A stretch of DNA of 64,000 bases from Planctopirus ephydatiae (GCF_007752345.1 NZ_CP036299.1:4560001-4624000), one strand, 5' to 3'; counted from the first letter of the stretch, positions 35,939 through 46,765 are shown. Notes: generated from the sequence alone by a model not told the origin. Numbers and translations are program-made.

Positions 35939-38900
35939 TTACCGGCCAGCCTGGACACTAAGAATGGAAGCCACTTCCAAAGAGGGTAAATTCACAACGA
36001 TAACATCGGCGGAATCGCTATCCATCAATGCCAGATGCTCTCCAGTCGGGCTGATTGCCATACCGCCAATGGCTCCTGTGAGACCAAAATCTGAAACCGC
36101 TTTGACTTCATTGCTGGAGATTTTCCAGGTCGTCAGCCCACTGCTTCCAGTCAGCAGTACCAGATCATCATTACCTCCCACAAAGCTCGCACTGGCAAAG
36201 ATCGGTGCTGTTTTGCCTTCGAATGGCAGATCATTCAGTCGCTTACGGGTCTTGATATCATAAATACCGACTCCACCGCGGAGATTGGCGACCACGAGCT
36301 TGTCTCCGGCAGGATTAAATCCGATCCCTGCTGGGACAATCGTCCCCAGTTTCAACTCAGACACCACCTTACCCGATTGTGTCTCCCAGATTGTGACGCT
36401 GCCGTCTTTACGTCCACCGACAATTTCACCACCACCGTTGGCGAGGCCGAGGCAGGTCAACGTTTTCGTGTTGAGCTGAATCGCCTGCAGTGGCTTCGCC
36501 TTCTCGAGATCGACAATGGTGATCGACCCGTCCGACCCAATAGCTGCGGCATGCTTACCATTCGGCGACACGATAGCCTGGATGGATGCCGAAGGCAGGC
36601 CAGCCACAGGAGTCGCCTTGCCACCAGAAAGTGTCGAGACCTGTTTATCGGCCAGACTCAACAACGTACCGTTAGTCCCTGTCGCAAACAGGCTCGACGC
36701 GAAATTGCCATAAACTGATTTCGATGAAGGTGACCCACCAGTCACTGGCCAGACTTCGACCACTCCTTTATTGAAGCCGACAATGACTGATTTCCCATCG
36801 AGGGTAAAGTTCACCGTTGCCGGGCGGCCACGAACCACCACGCTGGCTTTCCCACCGCTGAAAATTCCCAGACTCATGGCGGCAAAGCCAATCAGCAGCA
36901 GTGCCGGAACTGCAATCACACCAATCGCCACTGCCGGTGGTGCCGCTTTAATCGCTTCGATGAACGCCGTGGGCTCCAGTGAAGAGAAATTGAATTTGGG
37001 CCCGGAGCGTTTCTTCTTGAAGCTGGCGAGTTTCTTTTCATCGAGTAACGATTCTCCTCGAGGATCTCCCAGCTTCACCAGTGCCTTGGCAGCCCCGCGA
37101 CGAACCATGGGGTGTTCGTCGGAAAGCAGTTCTTCGAGGGGTTTGAGAGCATTCGCATTCCCAAGATCGGCTAAAGCCTGTGTCGTGTGATAGCGCACTT
37201 CTGGCACAGAATCTTTGAGCATCGCCAGTAAGGCGGGCAACGAAGCCGATGCGCCAATCTGACCTAAAGAGGTAATGGCCCGACAGCGAACCGGGAACTC
37301 ATCTTCCAGGGCTTGTTCGAGAGGTTCAATTCCATCGGCAGAGCCAATCGCCCCCAACGCCTTGGCGGCCATCTGCCGGACTTCCATCGTGCCATCATTG
37401 TGCAGAGTATGGATCAGGTTATCGACGGCCGATTCGTCGGCAATTTCCCCTAATGTGTCCACAGCGCGCAGGCGGATCTGAGAATTCGGATCCATCAGCA
37501 AGTTCAGCAGAGGAGTCACCGCGATGCTCGCCTTAAACTTGCGAAAAGCAGCAATCGCCTTAAGACGGACAGCTTCATCCGTATCGTGCAGCAGACGTGT
37601 CAAAGGCGAAGCTGATTCGGAGGCACCAATTTTGCCGAGCGCTTCAGCGGCAGCTCCACGAATTTCCGCTTGAAGATGATCAATCAGTGGCAATAGATGA
37701 GAAGCCGCCTGGGCATCACCGATCTCTCCCAGGGCGGTAATCACCCGTTCCAGAACATCGGCATCATCCTGTGATAATCCCTTGAGCAGGCTGGGGACTG
37801 AACGCGGATCAGACAGCCTTGCCAAGGCACCGGCTGCTGCGACTCGTACACCCTGTTCAGGATCTTCCAGAAGTTTGCAAAGTGGCCCGGTGGCTTTCTT
37901 GTCGCCAATCTGTCCAAGGCTTTCCGCAGCTTGACCACGAACAATCGCAAACGAATTTCCGAGCAGTTTCAGTAATGGTTCAATCAGCTTCGTATCGCGT
38001 GTCCGCCCAGCCACAACGGCGGCTTCAAGAGCATAGCCCGGGTCTTTCTCCTGCAGAATCTGCTGCAACGACCCAGTGGCTGCCGTCCCCATTTTGGTGA
38101 TGGCGTCGAGTGAAGCAAAGCGGAAGTGAGGCTCCTGCAATGCCATCACAATCATCGCTCGACAGGCTCTGGCATCGCGCAGTTTTCCGATTGAGGCAAT
38201 CGCATTGCGTCGCACCTCCGGAACTTCATCATCGAACATTTCGATCAGAGCGGGCGTAGCCTCTGGTTGACCCAGATCACCTAATGCCGTGGCGACAGCC
38301 TCACGAACAACAATCCAGCTATCGTTTTTGAGTTTCTCCAGCTCAGCCCACAGCCCTTCATTCTGGGCCATGCCCAGTTCCAGAACGGCCTGTCGGCGTT
38401 TTTCGGCATCTTCCGAACTGGCACTCTCTTTGGGTTCAATGGCTTTCAACAACTTCGCCAGGCGTGATTTTGATAACTTTTTCCTTTTGGTCGTGCTGCC
38501 CGATGAAGTTTGTCCGGGCTTGGAACCACTTTCAATTTTGGTTCCCGATTCGACAGCGGGCATTTCTGCGGAGTTTTTCACGCTGGTCGAGGGATCATTT
38601 TCGGTTGCTAACAGAGGTGGCAAACTGGCAATTTCTTTGGCCAGTTCAGCAAATTTTCGTTTTTCAACGAGCGCAGGCCCGGTCGTTTCCGACTGGCCAC
38701 CGGGTACGACCACGGCTGAACCACACTTGGGGCATTTGACCTTTCTGCCAGCCGTTTCGCTCTTGGTACGGAACTTGGCTCCGCATTCGCAGGAAACTCG
38801 AATGGCATCATTACCAAAGGCTTCCATCCGACCGCTTGAGCTACTGGGCCGAGCCAATCGCATACTGCCCGATTGGGAACTGGAACTCGTGGGAGGCAGT

Positions 38901-39466
38901 GGCAGCTTACTGGAGGCGGCCGATGCGACCTTGGCGGTGTCTGTCGATCCTGGGGTCGAGGAAGTCGAAGAGGGCGTAGAAGTCTTTGTGGCGGTTGCCG
39001 GGGTTGTGGCTGCCGCAGGTGAGGTTTGAGTCGGGGAATTACTAGCCGGTTTCTTCAGACGCAGGCTGGAACCCGAAGAACCAGCCGGACGAACATTGAC
39101 CGCACGGGCTTGTTCGGAGACCCCCGGTGCCAAAGGAGATGCCCCTGTTGCAACAGGGCCAGTTGATCCAGCAGGGCCAGTTGATCCAACAGGTACTGCC
39201 CCAGTCTTGAGTAAGCTGTTTAAGTTGAGAACTGTCCCTGTCTTCGGGCCAGCAGCCGATGATGGTCGAGCTGTCGATTCCGAATTCAAAGCTTGGTTGG
39301 CCACGGGTGTGTTTGTGGCACCGCCGACAGAACTCCCCATTCCAGCTGCAGCCGCGACTGGTTGCCTTGTCGCAGGGTTAAGCCTTTCGCCACAGGCACG
39401 GCAACGCAGCATCCCGGGCTGAAGAGGTTCGTTGCATTTCGGGCAGCTGGGTGCAGCTTCGGACAT
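35939..39466 (-). CDS. Zinc-ribbon, HEAT-repeat, TM and beta-propeller protein
   Basis: This 1175-residue protein has a modular order. The first 26 residues form a zinc ribbon (C8, C11, C22, C25). A roughly 190-residue Ser/Thr/Pro/Ala-rich linker contains GSTGPAGSTGP. A second ribbon (CECGAKFRTKSETAGRKVKCPKCG) follows. Residues about 345-830 are HEAT/PBS-lyase-type repeats, such as AVATALGDLGQPEATPALIEMFDDEVPEVRRNAIASIG. A membrane helix AVAIGVIAVPALLLIGFAAMSLGIF lies near 850-875. The final 300 residues contain WD40-like blades (DGSITIVDLEKAKPLQAIQL, DGSVTIWETQSGKVVSEL). It is probably anchored in the cytoplasmic membrane with the propeller on the other side. Function unknown. Confidence 0.85.
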   Translation of the reverse strand: MSEAAPSCPKCNEPLQPGMLRCRACGERLNPATRQPVAAAAGMGSSVGGATNTPVANQALNSESTARPSSAAGPKTGTVLNLNSLLKTGAVPVGSTGPAGSTGPVATGASPLAPGVSEQARAVNVRPAGSSGSSLRLKKPASNSPTQTSPAAATTPATATKTSTPSSTSSTPGSTDTAKVASAASSKLPLPPTSSSSQSGSMRLARPSSSSGRMEAFGNDAIRVSCECGAKFRTKSETAGRKVKCPKCGSAVVVPGGQSETTGPALVEKRKFAELAKEIASLPPLLATENDPSTSVKNSAEMPAVESGTKIESGSKPGQTSSGSTTKRKKLSKSRLAKLLKAIEPKESASSEDAEKRRQAVLELGMAQNEGLWAELEKLKNDSWIVVREAVATALGDLGQPEATPALIEMFDDEVPEVRRNAIASIGKLRDARACRAMIVMALQEPHFRFASLDAITKMGTAATGSLQQILQEKDPGYALEAAVVAGRTRDTKLIEPLLKLLGNSFAIVRGQAAESLGQIGDKKATGPLCKLLEDPEQGVRVAAAGALARLSDPRSVPSLLKGLSQDDADVLERVITALGEIGDAQAASHLLPLIDHLQAEIRGAAAEALGKIGASESASPLTRLLHDTDEAVRLKAIAAFRKFKASIAVTPLLNLLMDPNSQIRLRAVDTLGEIADESAVDNLIHTLHNDGTMEVRQMAAKALGAIGSADGIEPLEQALEDEFPVRCRAITSLGQIGASASLPALLAMLKDSVPEVRYHTTQALADLGNANALKPLEELLSDEHPMVRRGAAKALVKLGDPRGESLLDEKKLASFKKKRSGPKFNFSSLEPTAFIEAIKAAPPAVAIGVIAVPALLLIGFAAMSLGIFSGGKASVVVRGRPATVNFTLDGKSVIVGFNKGVVEVWPVTGGSPSSKSVYGNFASSLFATGTNGTLLSLADKQVSTLSGGKATPVAGLPSASIQAIVSPNGKHAAAIGSDGSITIVDLEKAKPLQAIQLNTKTLTCLGLANGGGEIVGGRKDGSVTIWETQSGKVVSELKLGTIVPAGIGFNPAGDKLVVANLRGGVGIYDIKTRKRLNDLPFEGKTAPIFASASFVGGNDDLVLLTGSSGLTTWKISSNEVKAVSDFGLTGAIGGMAISPTGEHLALMDSDSADVIVVNLPSLEVASILSVQAGR

Positions 39467-39585
39467 GGCTTAATTCTCTCCATCAGGAATGCGCACCGAT
39501 TGAGGGGATCATCCAGATGACCGGGTAGTTCCTGTGGAAATCTCAGAAAATTCATCGATTCACAGGGCGATCCATCAAGAAAGGT

Positions 39586-39618
39586 AGCCTGCGGCAATCG
39601 CATGGATCGCCGCAGGCT
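39586..39618 (-). terminator. Terminator-like hairpin after a DUF1559 gene
   Basis: A perfect 10-bp stem AGCCTGCGGC (39586-39595) with GCCGCAGGCT (39609-39618) lies 60 bases past the stop of the DUF1559 gene on the minus strand, followed there by ACCTTTCTT, a weak T-tract. Confidence 0.65.
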
Positions 39619-39677
39619 CCTCGAGACTGTTCAAATCGTCAACTCCCGAGGAGTTGCCCAATCAAACATAATTCCCA

Positions 39678-40997
39678 TTACTCTTCGAAACGACCCTTGG
39701 TCACAACGCGGATAGCGAGTGTTGGACCGCAGAAGACTTCGAAGCTGTTGATTTCGGTGACGTTGCTGGTGTAACCCTGCGATTCAGCCGAAGGCGGTGT
39801 GGTCATGTCGTAATTGAAACCTGGGTTGAGGAACTTGTCCCCGTTCAGGTCGATGATTTCACGAACCGAACCGTCAGCCATCAGAATGTTGGCTGAAGCC
39901 TGGTGAACGGCATACCAATCGCGAGTATCCTGCAGCATCCAGACCTGTGTGGTCACGGCTGGGGAATAATTGGCGACAACTGCTGTGGTCACAGCGGTAC
40001 CAGCGGTTGGGTAACCGGTGTAAGCAAGTGCAGCTGTTGGAACGTCGTTGGTCACGAGAGTGGTCAAACGATTGGTTGCTGCAGTGATACGAGCAGGACC
40101 GTCGTTAGCAGTTTCGCCGAGACGAGCACCGGCAGTCAAAGCAGGATCAACGAGCTTGCCTTCGCTGTCGGTGATGTTGTCAGAGAGCACAGCTTCGTTG
40201 ATATCGCCAGGAGCGGCATCGCCGAGCATTGGCACGTTGTTCGAAGGAACGTCAGCACCTTCGAGGAAACGACGGGTGATGGGGCCAACGGTGTTCTGGA
40301 ATTCCTTCAGACCCTGACGATAAATCTGGTTTGATGGAACTGGCGTGAGGCAAGTTGTGCCACCAACCACAGCGGCTGGAGCAGCACCAGCAGTTGTGAA
40401 GTTGGCGAGGACGAATGGATCGTTACCACTGTTGGTGGTCTTGAAGTTCGAACGAGCCATGAACCAGCTGGAAGAGTAGTTGCTGTTGTGACCGTCCTTA
40501 AGGAGCTGGGCAACAAACGGAGCAACAGCTGAACCAGAACCACCTGATGAATTGATGGCAAAGCAAACGCTGTCGCGGTTGCAAGCATCGGAGCGATCAA
40601 CCAGTGGTGCAGAGCTGTTCGAGCTGACGTTACCACGGAGGAGGTCATTCAGCTTTTCCGAACCGCGGAGTGGGTTGGCTGGGCAACGCATTTCGTTGGC
40701 CTTACCAGCGTTCACGCGGACGAGGTCGGCTGTCCAGCCGTAGGTATCAACGCAGCCATCGCGGAAACGGTCGAACTGACCGGTGCAGAGGCGATCGCCT
40801 GGATCGGTATCAGCAAAGGCGTTGAGACCAATGCCAATCTGACGCAGGTTGTTTTTGCACTGTGTCTTACGGGCAGCTTCGCGAGCTGACTGCAGAGCAG
40901 GCAACAGGAGAGCGATGAGGATCGCGATGATCGAGATCACCACGAGGAGCTCGATCAGGGTGAAACCCTTGCGAGCGTTCAGAGAAAACTTCTTCAT
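39678..40997 (-). CDS. DUF1559 protein with type IV pilin-like N-terminus
   Basis: This 439-residue protein starts [24 protein letters not shown], a prepilin peptidase site (KG|FTLIE) followed by a helix. The DUF1559 signature is clear: [30 protein letters not shown] after the helix, and near the C-terminus [24 protein letters not shown], a variant of the H-X9-DG motif. Such proteins are greatly expanded in planctomycetes and may form pseudopilin-like surface structures. The middle is long and low in Cys. The promoter should lie in 40998-41622. Confidence 0.92.
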   Translation of the reverse strand: MKKFSLNARKGFTLIELLVVISIIAILIALLLPALQSAREAARKTQCKNNLRQIGIGLNAFADTDPGDRLCTGQFDRFRDGCVDTYGWTADLVRVNAGKANEMRCPANPLRGSEKLNDLLRGNVSSNSSAPLVDRSDACNRDSVCFAINSSGGSGSAVAPFVAQLLKDGHNSNYSSSWFMARSNFKTTNSGNDPFVLANFTTAGAAPAAVVGGTTCLTPVPSNQIYRQGLKEFQNTVGPITRRFLEGADVPSNNVPMLGDAAPGDINEAVLSDNITDSEGKLVDPALTAGARLGETANDGPARITAATNRLTTLVTNDVPTAALAYTGYPTAGTAVTTAVVANYSPAVTTQVWMLQDTRDWYAVHQASANILMADGSVREIIDLNGDKFLNPGFNYDMTTPPSAESQGYTSNVTEINSFEVFCGPTLAIRVVTKGRFEE

Positions 40998-41622
40998 TCG
41001 AGTCTTTCTTCAGTGAAAAGGGACGTGAAACCAACGGGAAAAGACACAAAGCACTACTAACAAACGGACACTTCTTGACTCAGCACCTGACAGGTTCTAA
41101 AGATCGTTCGACACCGCGCGACTTATCGAGATCCAAACCCATCATCTCTCAACTACTAGAGCCACCTTCCCTGCTGAACAAAGGCAGAGAATTAGCCTGG
41201 CAGTGATTGACCGTCCAAGTCAATCCATCCGGTCAGCACCTTCGCCACGCAAAGGCAAGGTCAGCATCCGTGCGTCTGACCTTTGCGACTGTTGTAGAGT
41301 AGTGGCGAAACAACAGGACTTGATGAACAAGACTGGAAATCTTTTTCACATTTCAAACCTGCTGTTTCACTGGAAACCCAGGAACTGCTTAAGGAGCACG
41401 TCTTGGTGTTTCCCCTATCACGACGGCAAGACTGTAGAGGCCAATTGTGACGATCTTGTGAACGTTCTTTGAAAAAACGTTAGGAACTTCGCTTCATCCT
41501 TGACTTGCAAGGAGCATGCGCGTAGCCACAGTCAACGAATGCGACACTGAGTCAAAACACCCCTCTGGAATGTTAAGAATCTGCGAAGCACCTGATAGTG
41601 GCGAGTTATCATTTGCAAGGAA
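40998..41622. other. 625-base intergenic region
   Basis: No convincing gene or hairpin is seen. It lies upstream of a DUF1559 gene (minus) and downstream of another minus-strand gene. Short plus-strand frames in it lack ribosome binding sites or motifs. Confidence 0.45.
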
Positions 41623-42048
41623 TCAGTCGGTGATGCGGAGGCGGTGGCCATCAGCGGAGTCAAAGCGAGCATCGGCTTGGGGGATGACCGTGTTCTCGAT
41701 CACGGTCTTGTCACTTCTGGAGTAGACAATCACCTGCCGCGGAAAAAACGCGCGGTAGAACATCATTCCCATGGCCATCAGCGAGATGATAACCAGAAAC
41801 ATCGCTGTTAATGAGAGAACAGCGATAAATAACCATACATAGATAGGTACAGAGTGTTTTCCTTGTCTCTCATGTGATATTGAGTTCTGCAGAACAACAC
41901 TTGTGACCAATAACACAGCGATAAACAGACTGAAAGAATACGACATCATTTGAAATGGCGTCAGCGTGCGGATGGTACGAATCAGCCGTGTAATGCTGAG
42001 ATCCATGCCAGTGCTGGCTCCAGACGGAAATGATGGTTTCATCACCAT
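41623..42048 (-). CDS. Small two-TM membrane protein of unknown function
   Basis: This protein of about 141 residues has two hydrophobic segments (SYSFSLFIAVLLVTSVVLQN and WLFIAVLSLTAMFLVIISLMAMGMMFY). A short soluble C-terminal part with RQVIVYSRSDKTVIENTVIP follows. The start is uncertain: ATGs at 42048, 42042 or 42006 are possible. It begins about 40 bases after the coiled-coil gene on the same strand, so the two may form an operon. No known domain. Confidence 0.55.
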   Translation of the reverse strand: MVMKPSFPSGASTGMDLSITRLIRTIRTLTPFQMMSYSFSLFIAVLLVTSVVLQNSISHERQGKHSVPIYVWLFIAVLSLTAMFLVIISLMAMGMMFYRAFFPRQVIVYSRSDKTVIENTVIPQADARFDSADGHRLRITD

Positions 42049-42086
42049 CAATATCAAAATCTCTCGTACATAAAATATATAGTCTG

Positions 42087-42908
42087 CTATTTACGATTCT
42101 TATCCTTGCGATCCTGGGCCACTTTCTGAGCGAGTTGCTTCTCCGCACGGTCCACACCGGCTTGAGCCTGGGCCACATCCCGTGACGCTTTGCTCACCGC
42201 CTGTTCCGCAGCATCTTCAGCTTTGCGGCTCGCTGCAAACTTCTGCTCGGCCGCTTTGAGCTGGCTATCTCGCTCGATGATTCGATCCAGCTTCTGATTG
42301 GCCGTTTGCACCTGCTGCTCCTGCAGCGTGACTTTCCGAGACAACTCTTTCGCTCGAGGATCGGCTTCAATAGCAGCCGCTTCGAGCTGTCGAAACTGTG
42401 CCTGATACTCAGCGATCTGCTTCGCCGCTCCCTTTCGCTCATCCAACGTCGTCGCTCGGGAAAGTTTTTCTTCAGCCTGCTTCAACCCGGCACTCAATCC
42501 TGTTTCTCGCTGACGAATCGACTGCACAATCGGCCCGAGGATTCGATCTCTCTCCGTTGTCAGCTGCTTCAGATTTTGCCGGGCTGCTAATAAACCCGTT
42601 TCCTGTTCGTATTTCTCTTCGACTTGCTCGCGAAGTTTCTGGAGCGCGCTGGCCGCCTGCTTCCGTTCCTGCTCGGCCTTTTGAAAATCAGCCCTGGCAG
42701 CCCGCAACTGCTTCTCTTCGTCTTTCAAGCGGTCTTTGGCTTTATCGAGATCCTGCCGGGCTTCTTTCACCGCCTCGTTTTCGCGTTTCTCGTCGCGAGA
42801 GTTCGCGCGACTTTTCTGATCGGCACTGGCCATCTCCGGCTGCACGCCCTCACACAGAATCCAAACGATCCCCATCCATATGACAAATGAAAGCTTCCCG
42901 TTCGACAT
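42087..42908 (-). CDS. Secreted coiled-coil protein
   Basis: This 273-residue protein has an N-terminal signal (GKLSFVIWMGIVWILCEGVQPEMASA) and then continuous helix. Residues about 35-260 are rich in Glu, Lys, Arg, Gln and Ala in heptad-like spacing (AVKEARQDLDKAKDRLKDEEKQLRAARADF, KQAEEKLSRATTLDERKGAAKQIAEYQAQF). A long rod in the envelope or periplasm is expected. The ATG at 42908 is chosen because the signal then starts properly, and an in-frame start 30 bases upstream is possible. It lies just upstream of a small two-TM protein gene. Function unknown. Confidence 0.7.
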   Translation of the reverse strand: MSNGKLSFVIWMGIVWILCEGVQPEMASADQKSRANSRDEKRENEAVKEARQDLDKAKDRLKDEEKQLRAARADFQKAEQERKQAASALQKLREQVEEKYEQETGLLAARQNLKQLTTERDRILGPIVQSIRQRETGLSAGLKQAEEKLSRATTLDERKGAAKQIAEYQAQFRQLEAAAIEADPRAKELSRKVTLQEQQVQTANQKLDRIIERDSQLKAAEQKFAASRKAEDAAEQAVSKASRDVAQAQAGVDRAEKQLAQKVAQDRKDKNRK

Positions 42909-43318
42909 CTTGATCTGCCATCTGAAGGTGAACATCATGCATCCTGATTGCCCGATATCATCTAGCCTAAAACTCCAGCCAGTCGAACGCGAGAGCGCAA
43001 TTGATCATCTGGAAACAGGCTTCTTTTTTGTCGAGATCAGCTTCTCAGGGTGACTTGCCGGAATGCCGCTTGATGTGGATTCGCGGAAGGGCCAGAAAAC
43101 TGAGCTAGGCCCGTTCAGCAGTTTTCGCTAGTTTTTGCAGCGCGTGTGCTGGAACAGTGGCGTTTTCTGCCGCCCGTGGGCGGAAATCGTTGCTCAAACT
43201 CCCACAAAATTGGCTGACAGAAGGCTTGCTGGACAGGTTCAGGCATCGGATCGATGGCCCGATCCAGCAGCGAGCAGGCAGATTTTCTAGCGATTGCTTC
43301 CTGAAAGGATTCCGAAGC
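42909..43318. other. Divergent intergenic region
   Basis: This gap separates the coiled-coil protein gene (minus) and an exported protein gene (plus). A short CCGCCC-GT-GGGCGG hairpin lies at 43170-43183. The remaining sequence shows no clear promoter or gene. Confidence 0.45.
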
Positions 43319-44998
43319 ATGGGTAACTACAACCGGAATGACTCTTATTTCGAGGTACCTGTAGTACGAACATCGTACTTTGGAAAGACAGTGACTGCCG
43401 GACAGAAATGGCTCTTCGCGGCAGCCGTCATGAGCGCAGGTCTCGTGGCCGAAATGGGCGAAGCACTGGCCCAGGCGCGCACCATTCCCGCTTCGATCAG
43501 TCGTGAAGAGCGCGATCGCCTGATGAACGATCTTAGTGCTCCTATGATGGAGTTCGATCAGTACAACAACTCCCGTTTGCGGCCACCTGCCAATAGCGAT
43601 CTCTCGAATCCCACCACTGAACTCGAAAGAGTGCGTCCGCTCGTTCGCGATGCTCAGGATGAACTTTCGGATCTGATTCTCGATCTCGGTGATGAATCCG
43701 CCCGCCGACCCGCTTTGAGATCTTTGCTCGTCGATGCGATGAATCTGCAGGCTCGGCTGACATCCATCGTGCAGCAGGCCCAGCGAACGAACGATCATCG
43801 CTACCTCACGGAAGATTTTCGTGAACTCGATGCGCAGTGGCGAGAACTCTCCTATCGGATGAGCCTCGCGACCGATCTGAGCAAACGCACTCAACAGCGT
43901 GCTGCCAATCTCGACGGCATTTCACAGTCGATTGGGAAAGTGCTGTTGATTCAGCCACAAGTCAATTCCCGGGCTCTCATGGAGAAATTCATCCAGATGA
44001 GCACTGACATGCGAAACCTCACCGACGATGTCGCTTATGAAGTCAACGACCGCCGCATTCGTGATGAACTGACACTCGCCCTGAACCGCGTCAACCAGCA
44101 GGTTCGCACGATGTCGCTGGCCGTACAGGACCAGGCAGACCGTAACATTGTGGTCGATCAGTACAAGCGTTTTCAGGAACTCTGGTATCCGGAAGCCGCC
44201 AAGCTGCAGGCCTACACTGGCTCGGCCATGGATCGTGATCTGCGTCGCATCGCCCAGACCGACAGCGAAATCCGCCAGTTGCTGATGATGCCCCAACAAC
44301 TCGACAAGCAGCAGCTGGTTTATCTCACCAACTCGCTCAAGAAAGATATCGATGAGTTCTTCCAGCGCACTCCACTGCTGCTGCTGGTGCATTTGCCCAA
44401 GTCGAACACTGTTCTCGCCACGGCTGATGAGTTTTACGGCGTCTGCGAATACTTCGTTGATATTGTGAACCGCTCGAACACCGCCAGCATGACCGATGTC
44501 GTTGAAGCCTTCCGCTACATCGAAGCCGCTGAGCGAAATTTTGCTGCCACGTTCCGCCCTATCCAGAGCGAATCGGCCCAGTCGATTCTCCGCAAGATCG
44601 AGCAGACGATTGGCACCCTTCGATCAACACTCATGGTTCAGCGGGATGACCTGAGCCGGCAGGCCGCCATTGATTTAGCTGCTGAGATTGATGGTCTCAC
44701 TTACAACCTGCAGCTGGTCAGCCAGCGCTGGCTCCAGACGGAACGCCCAGTGTATGCCGCCGAAGCTCAGCGGGAAATCGCTGCGTTTTCTGAACGGGCC
44801 ATGCGTCTGCACGATAGTCTGGTACGGGGATCAACTGCCGCACAGGCTCGCCAGCAGACCGAACAACTCTATGAGAGCTGGAGAAGAGTTTATAGCTACC
44901 TGGTGCAGTGCCGCACAGAAGACCGCACACAACTCGGTCGCCTTGCCTCCCGCATGACCCCAGCCCTGGTCGAACTGAGAACCATGCTTTCGCAGTAA
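43319..44998 (+). CDS. Exported helical protein of unknown function
   Basis: This 559-residue protein starts at the ATG at 43319, with AAGGA about 8 bases upstream. A hydrophobic segment near residues 27-49 (QKWLFAAAVMSAGLVAEMGEALA) acts as a signal, although the preceding 26 residues (NYNRNDSYFEVPVV) make a long N-region. The mature part is nearly all helix with many charged residues (RVRPLVRDAQDELSDLILDLGDESARR, LRKIEQTIGTLRSTLMVQRDDLSRQAAIDL). No known domain is seen. A strong terminator and a T8G10 run follow the stop. Confidence 0.75.
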   Translation: MGNYNRNDSYFEVPVVRTSYFGKTVTAGQKWLFAAAVMSAGLVAEMGEALAQARTIPASISREERDRLMNDLSAPMMEFDQYNNSRLRPPANSDLSNPTTELERVRPLVRDAQDELSDLILDLGDESARRPALRSLLVDAMNLQARLTSIVQQAQRTNDHRYLTEDFRELDAQWRELSYRMSLATDLSKRTQQRAANLDGISQSIGKVLLIQPQVNSRALMEKFIQMSTDMRNLTDDVAYEVNDRRIRDELTLALNRVNQQVRTMSLAVQDQADRNIVVDQYKRFQELWYPEAAKLQAYTGSAMDRDLRRIAQTDSEIRQLLMMPQQLDKQQLVYLTNSLKKDIDEFFQRTPLLLLVHLPKSNTVLATADEFYGVCEYFVDIVNRSNTASMTDVVEAFRYIEAAERNFAATFRPIQSESAQSILRKIEQTIGTLRSTLMVQRDDLSRQAAIDLAAEIDGLTYNLQLVSQRWLQTERPVYAAEAQREIAAFSERAMRLHDSLVRGSTAAQARQQTEQLYESWRRVYSYLVQCRTEDRTQLGRLASRMTPALVELRTMLSQ

Positions 44999-45079
44999 TT
45001 CAGCCGCCGATTCCGCCCCGCTCTGAGTAAGTCGTGAACTTTCAGAGCAGCGCAGATTCAGCCACATGACAACTTCATG

Positions 45080-45119
45080 AACCCCCGGTCTGATTTCAGG
45101 CCGGGGGTTTGTTTTTTTT
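45080..45119 (+). terminator. Rho-independent terminator followed by a G10 run
   Basis: AACCCCCGG pairs with CCGGGGGTT, then comes TTTG and T8 (45112-45119), followed directly by ten Gs (45120-45129). It ends the exported protein gene. The remaining gap to 45502 has a partial palindrome copy (about 45165-45185, GCCATGCTTGCC) but no gene. Confidence 0.9.
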
Positions 45120-45502
45120 GGGGGGGGGGCAAGAGACTCAATCGGTGACTGAGCCGCCGGGGTTTGCCATGCTTGCCGCCTTGAGTACACCTCAGCTCAT
45201 TGTGAAATCTGTCGAATTCCCAATCCCAGGGTCTTGACTCAGTCCTTCCACACGAACAGACATGTTCATTAGAACACACCAGCGAATGCGTGTTCGCAGC
45301 TTTTGCCGATAGAACATGCAAACTTCGCCAGACCAAAAAAGTCGTCGCATTCCCGAAACTCGATCCCGCCGATAGAATCTTATGCAGCGGTATTTTCCGT
45401 TCCGGGGTAGGAAGGCGCGATTCAAGAGAACCTCGCCGCTGATTTCTGTGTCAGCCGCACACCCCGAGCTTTTCATAACTGTATCATCAGGCCCAGTTTG
45501 CC

Positions 45503-46738
45503 ATGCGTAACGAATCCGAAGTTCCACTGTCTGACTCCGCTTTCTCGATCCCCGTGGCTGATCGTTTGAAGCGTCTGCCGCCCTACCTCTTCGGGAAGAT
45601 CAACAAGCTCAAGTATCAGAAGCGGCAGGCAGGGATCGATGTCATCGATCTGGGCATGGGAAATCCCACCGATCCGCCCGACCCGCTCATCACCGACAAG
45701 ATGAAGGAGTCGCTTGCCGATCCCCGCAATCACCGGTACTCGGTCGCCAACGGTATCGGTAACCTCCGCAAAGAAGTCGCTGCCCGTTACCACCGCATCT
45801 ACGGTGCCCGCCTCAACCCGGACGACGAAGTCATCGCCTGCCTCGGTTCGAAGGAAGGCTTCAGCCACATGTGCCTGGCGCTGATGGGCCCTGGCGACAC
45901 GGCGATTGTCCCCGCACCCACCTTTCCCATCCACGCTTATTCGGTGATGCTCGCCGGCGGCAACGTGATTCAGCTTGATGTTCGCGAGCCGCACAAGTTC
46001 CTCGAAAACGTCGCCTATACCTGCGAACATCTCTTCCCGAAGCCAAAGCTGGTGATCGTCAACTTCCCGCACAACCCATCAGGCACCTGCATCGAGCAGA
46101 GCTTCTTTGATGAACTGGTCGCGCTGGCCAAGAAGTACAAATTCCTCGTCATCAGCGATTTTGCCTACGCCGACATCTGCTATGACGGCTACAAGGCTCC
46201 CAGCTTCCTCTCGACACCTGGCGCGATCGATGTGGGTGTCGAACTGACGACCATGTCCAAGGGCTTCAGCATGGCGGGCTGGCGCATCGGCTTCTGCTGC
46301 GGGAACCGCGAAATGGTCCGTGCTCTCGCCACCATCAAGGGCTATTACGACTACGGCATCTTCCAGTCGATCCAGATCGCAGCCATCGTCGCCATGCGTC
46401 ACTGCGAATCAGCCGTCGAAAGCATCGCCAAAGAATACGAACACCGCCGCGATGCCCTTGTCGATGGCCTGACTCGCCTCGGCTGGGAAATCGAACGACC
46501 AAAAGCGGGCATGTTCGTGTGGGCCAAGATCCCCGAGCCATGGGCCCAGATGGGTTCGATCGACTTCTCGATGAAGCTCTTGGATGAAGCCGGCGTGGCT
46601 GTCTCACCGGGCCGTGGCTTCGGCGAAGAAGGCGAAGGCTATCTGCGTCTGGCCCTCGTCGAGAACTCCCAGCGCCTAAGGCAAGCCGTCCGCGCGATCG
46701 GCAAGTGCCTCAAGCCCGAAACCGCCGCCACGGTGTAA
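45503..46738 (+). CDS. alaC: Class I aminotransferase, AlaC-like
   Basis: This 411-residue PLP enzyme is similar to AlaC-type glutamate-pyruvate aminotransferases, which make alanine. The [13 protein letters not shown] segment (48-60), NPSG (191-194), D219 and Y222 for PLP binding, and the Schiff-base lysine K253 ([16 protein letters not shown]) are all present. It is full length and soluble. It probably acts in amino acid biosynthesis. The start follows no strong ribosome binding site, and no operon partner is on the same strand. Confidence 0.88.
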   Translation: MRNESEVPLSDSAFSIPVADRLKRLPPYLFGKINKLKYQKRQAGIDVIDLGMGNPTDPPDPLITDKMKESLADPRNHRYSVANGIGNLRKEVAARYHRIYGARLNPDDEVIACLGSKEGFSHMCLALMGPGDTAIVPAPTFPIHAYSVMLAGGNVIQLDVREPHKFLENVAYTCEHLFPKPKLVIVNFPHNPSGTCIEQSFFDELVALAKKYKFLVISDFAYADICYDGYKAPSFLSTPGAIDVGVELTTMSKGFSMAGWRIGFCCGNREMVRALATIKGYYDYGIFQSIQIAAIVAMRHCESAVESIAKEYEHRRDALVDGLTRLGWEIERPKAGMFVWAKIPEPWAQMGSIDFSMKLLDEAGVAVSPGRGFGEEGEGYLRLALVENSQRLRQAVRAIGKCLKPETAATV

Positions 46739-46765
46739 TACGCTTTCGATGAAAAATAGTGCTCT

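Noticed and set aside
41203-41472. An 89-residue plus-strand frame
   Set aside because: No ribosome binding site, no known domain and atypical composition.
45192-45527. A 111-residue minus-strand frame
   Set aside because: It overlaps the aminotransferase start and has no motif.
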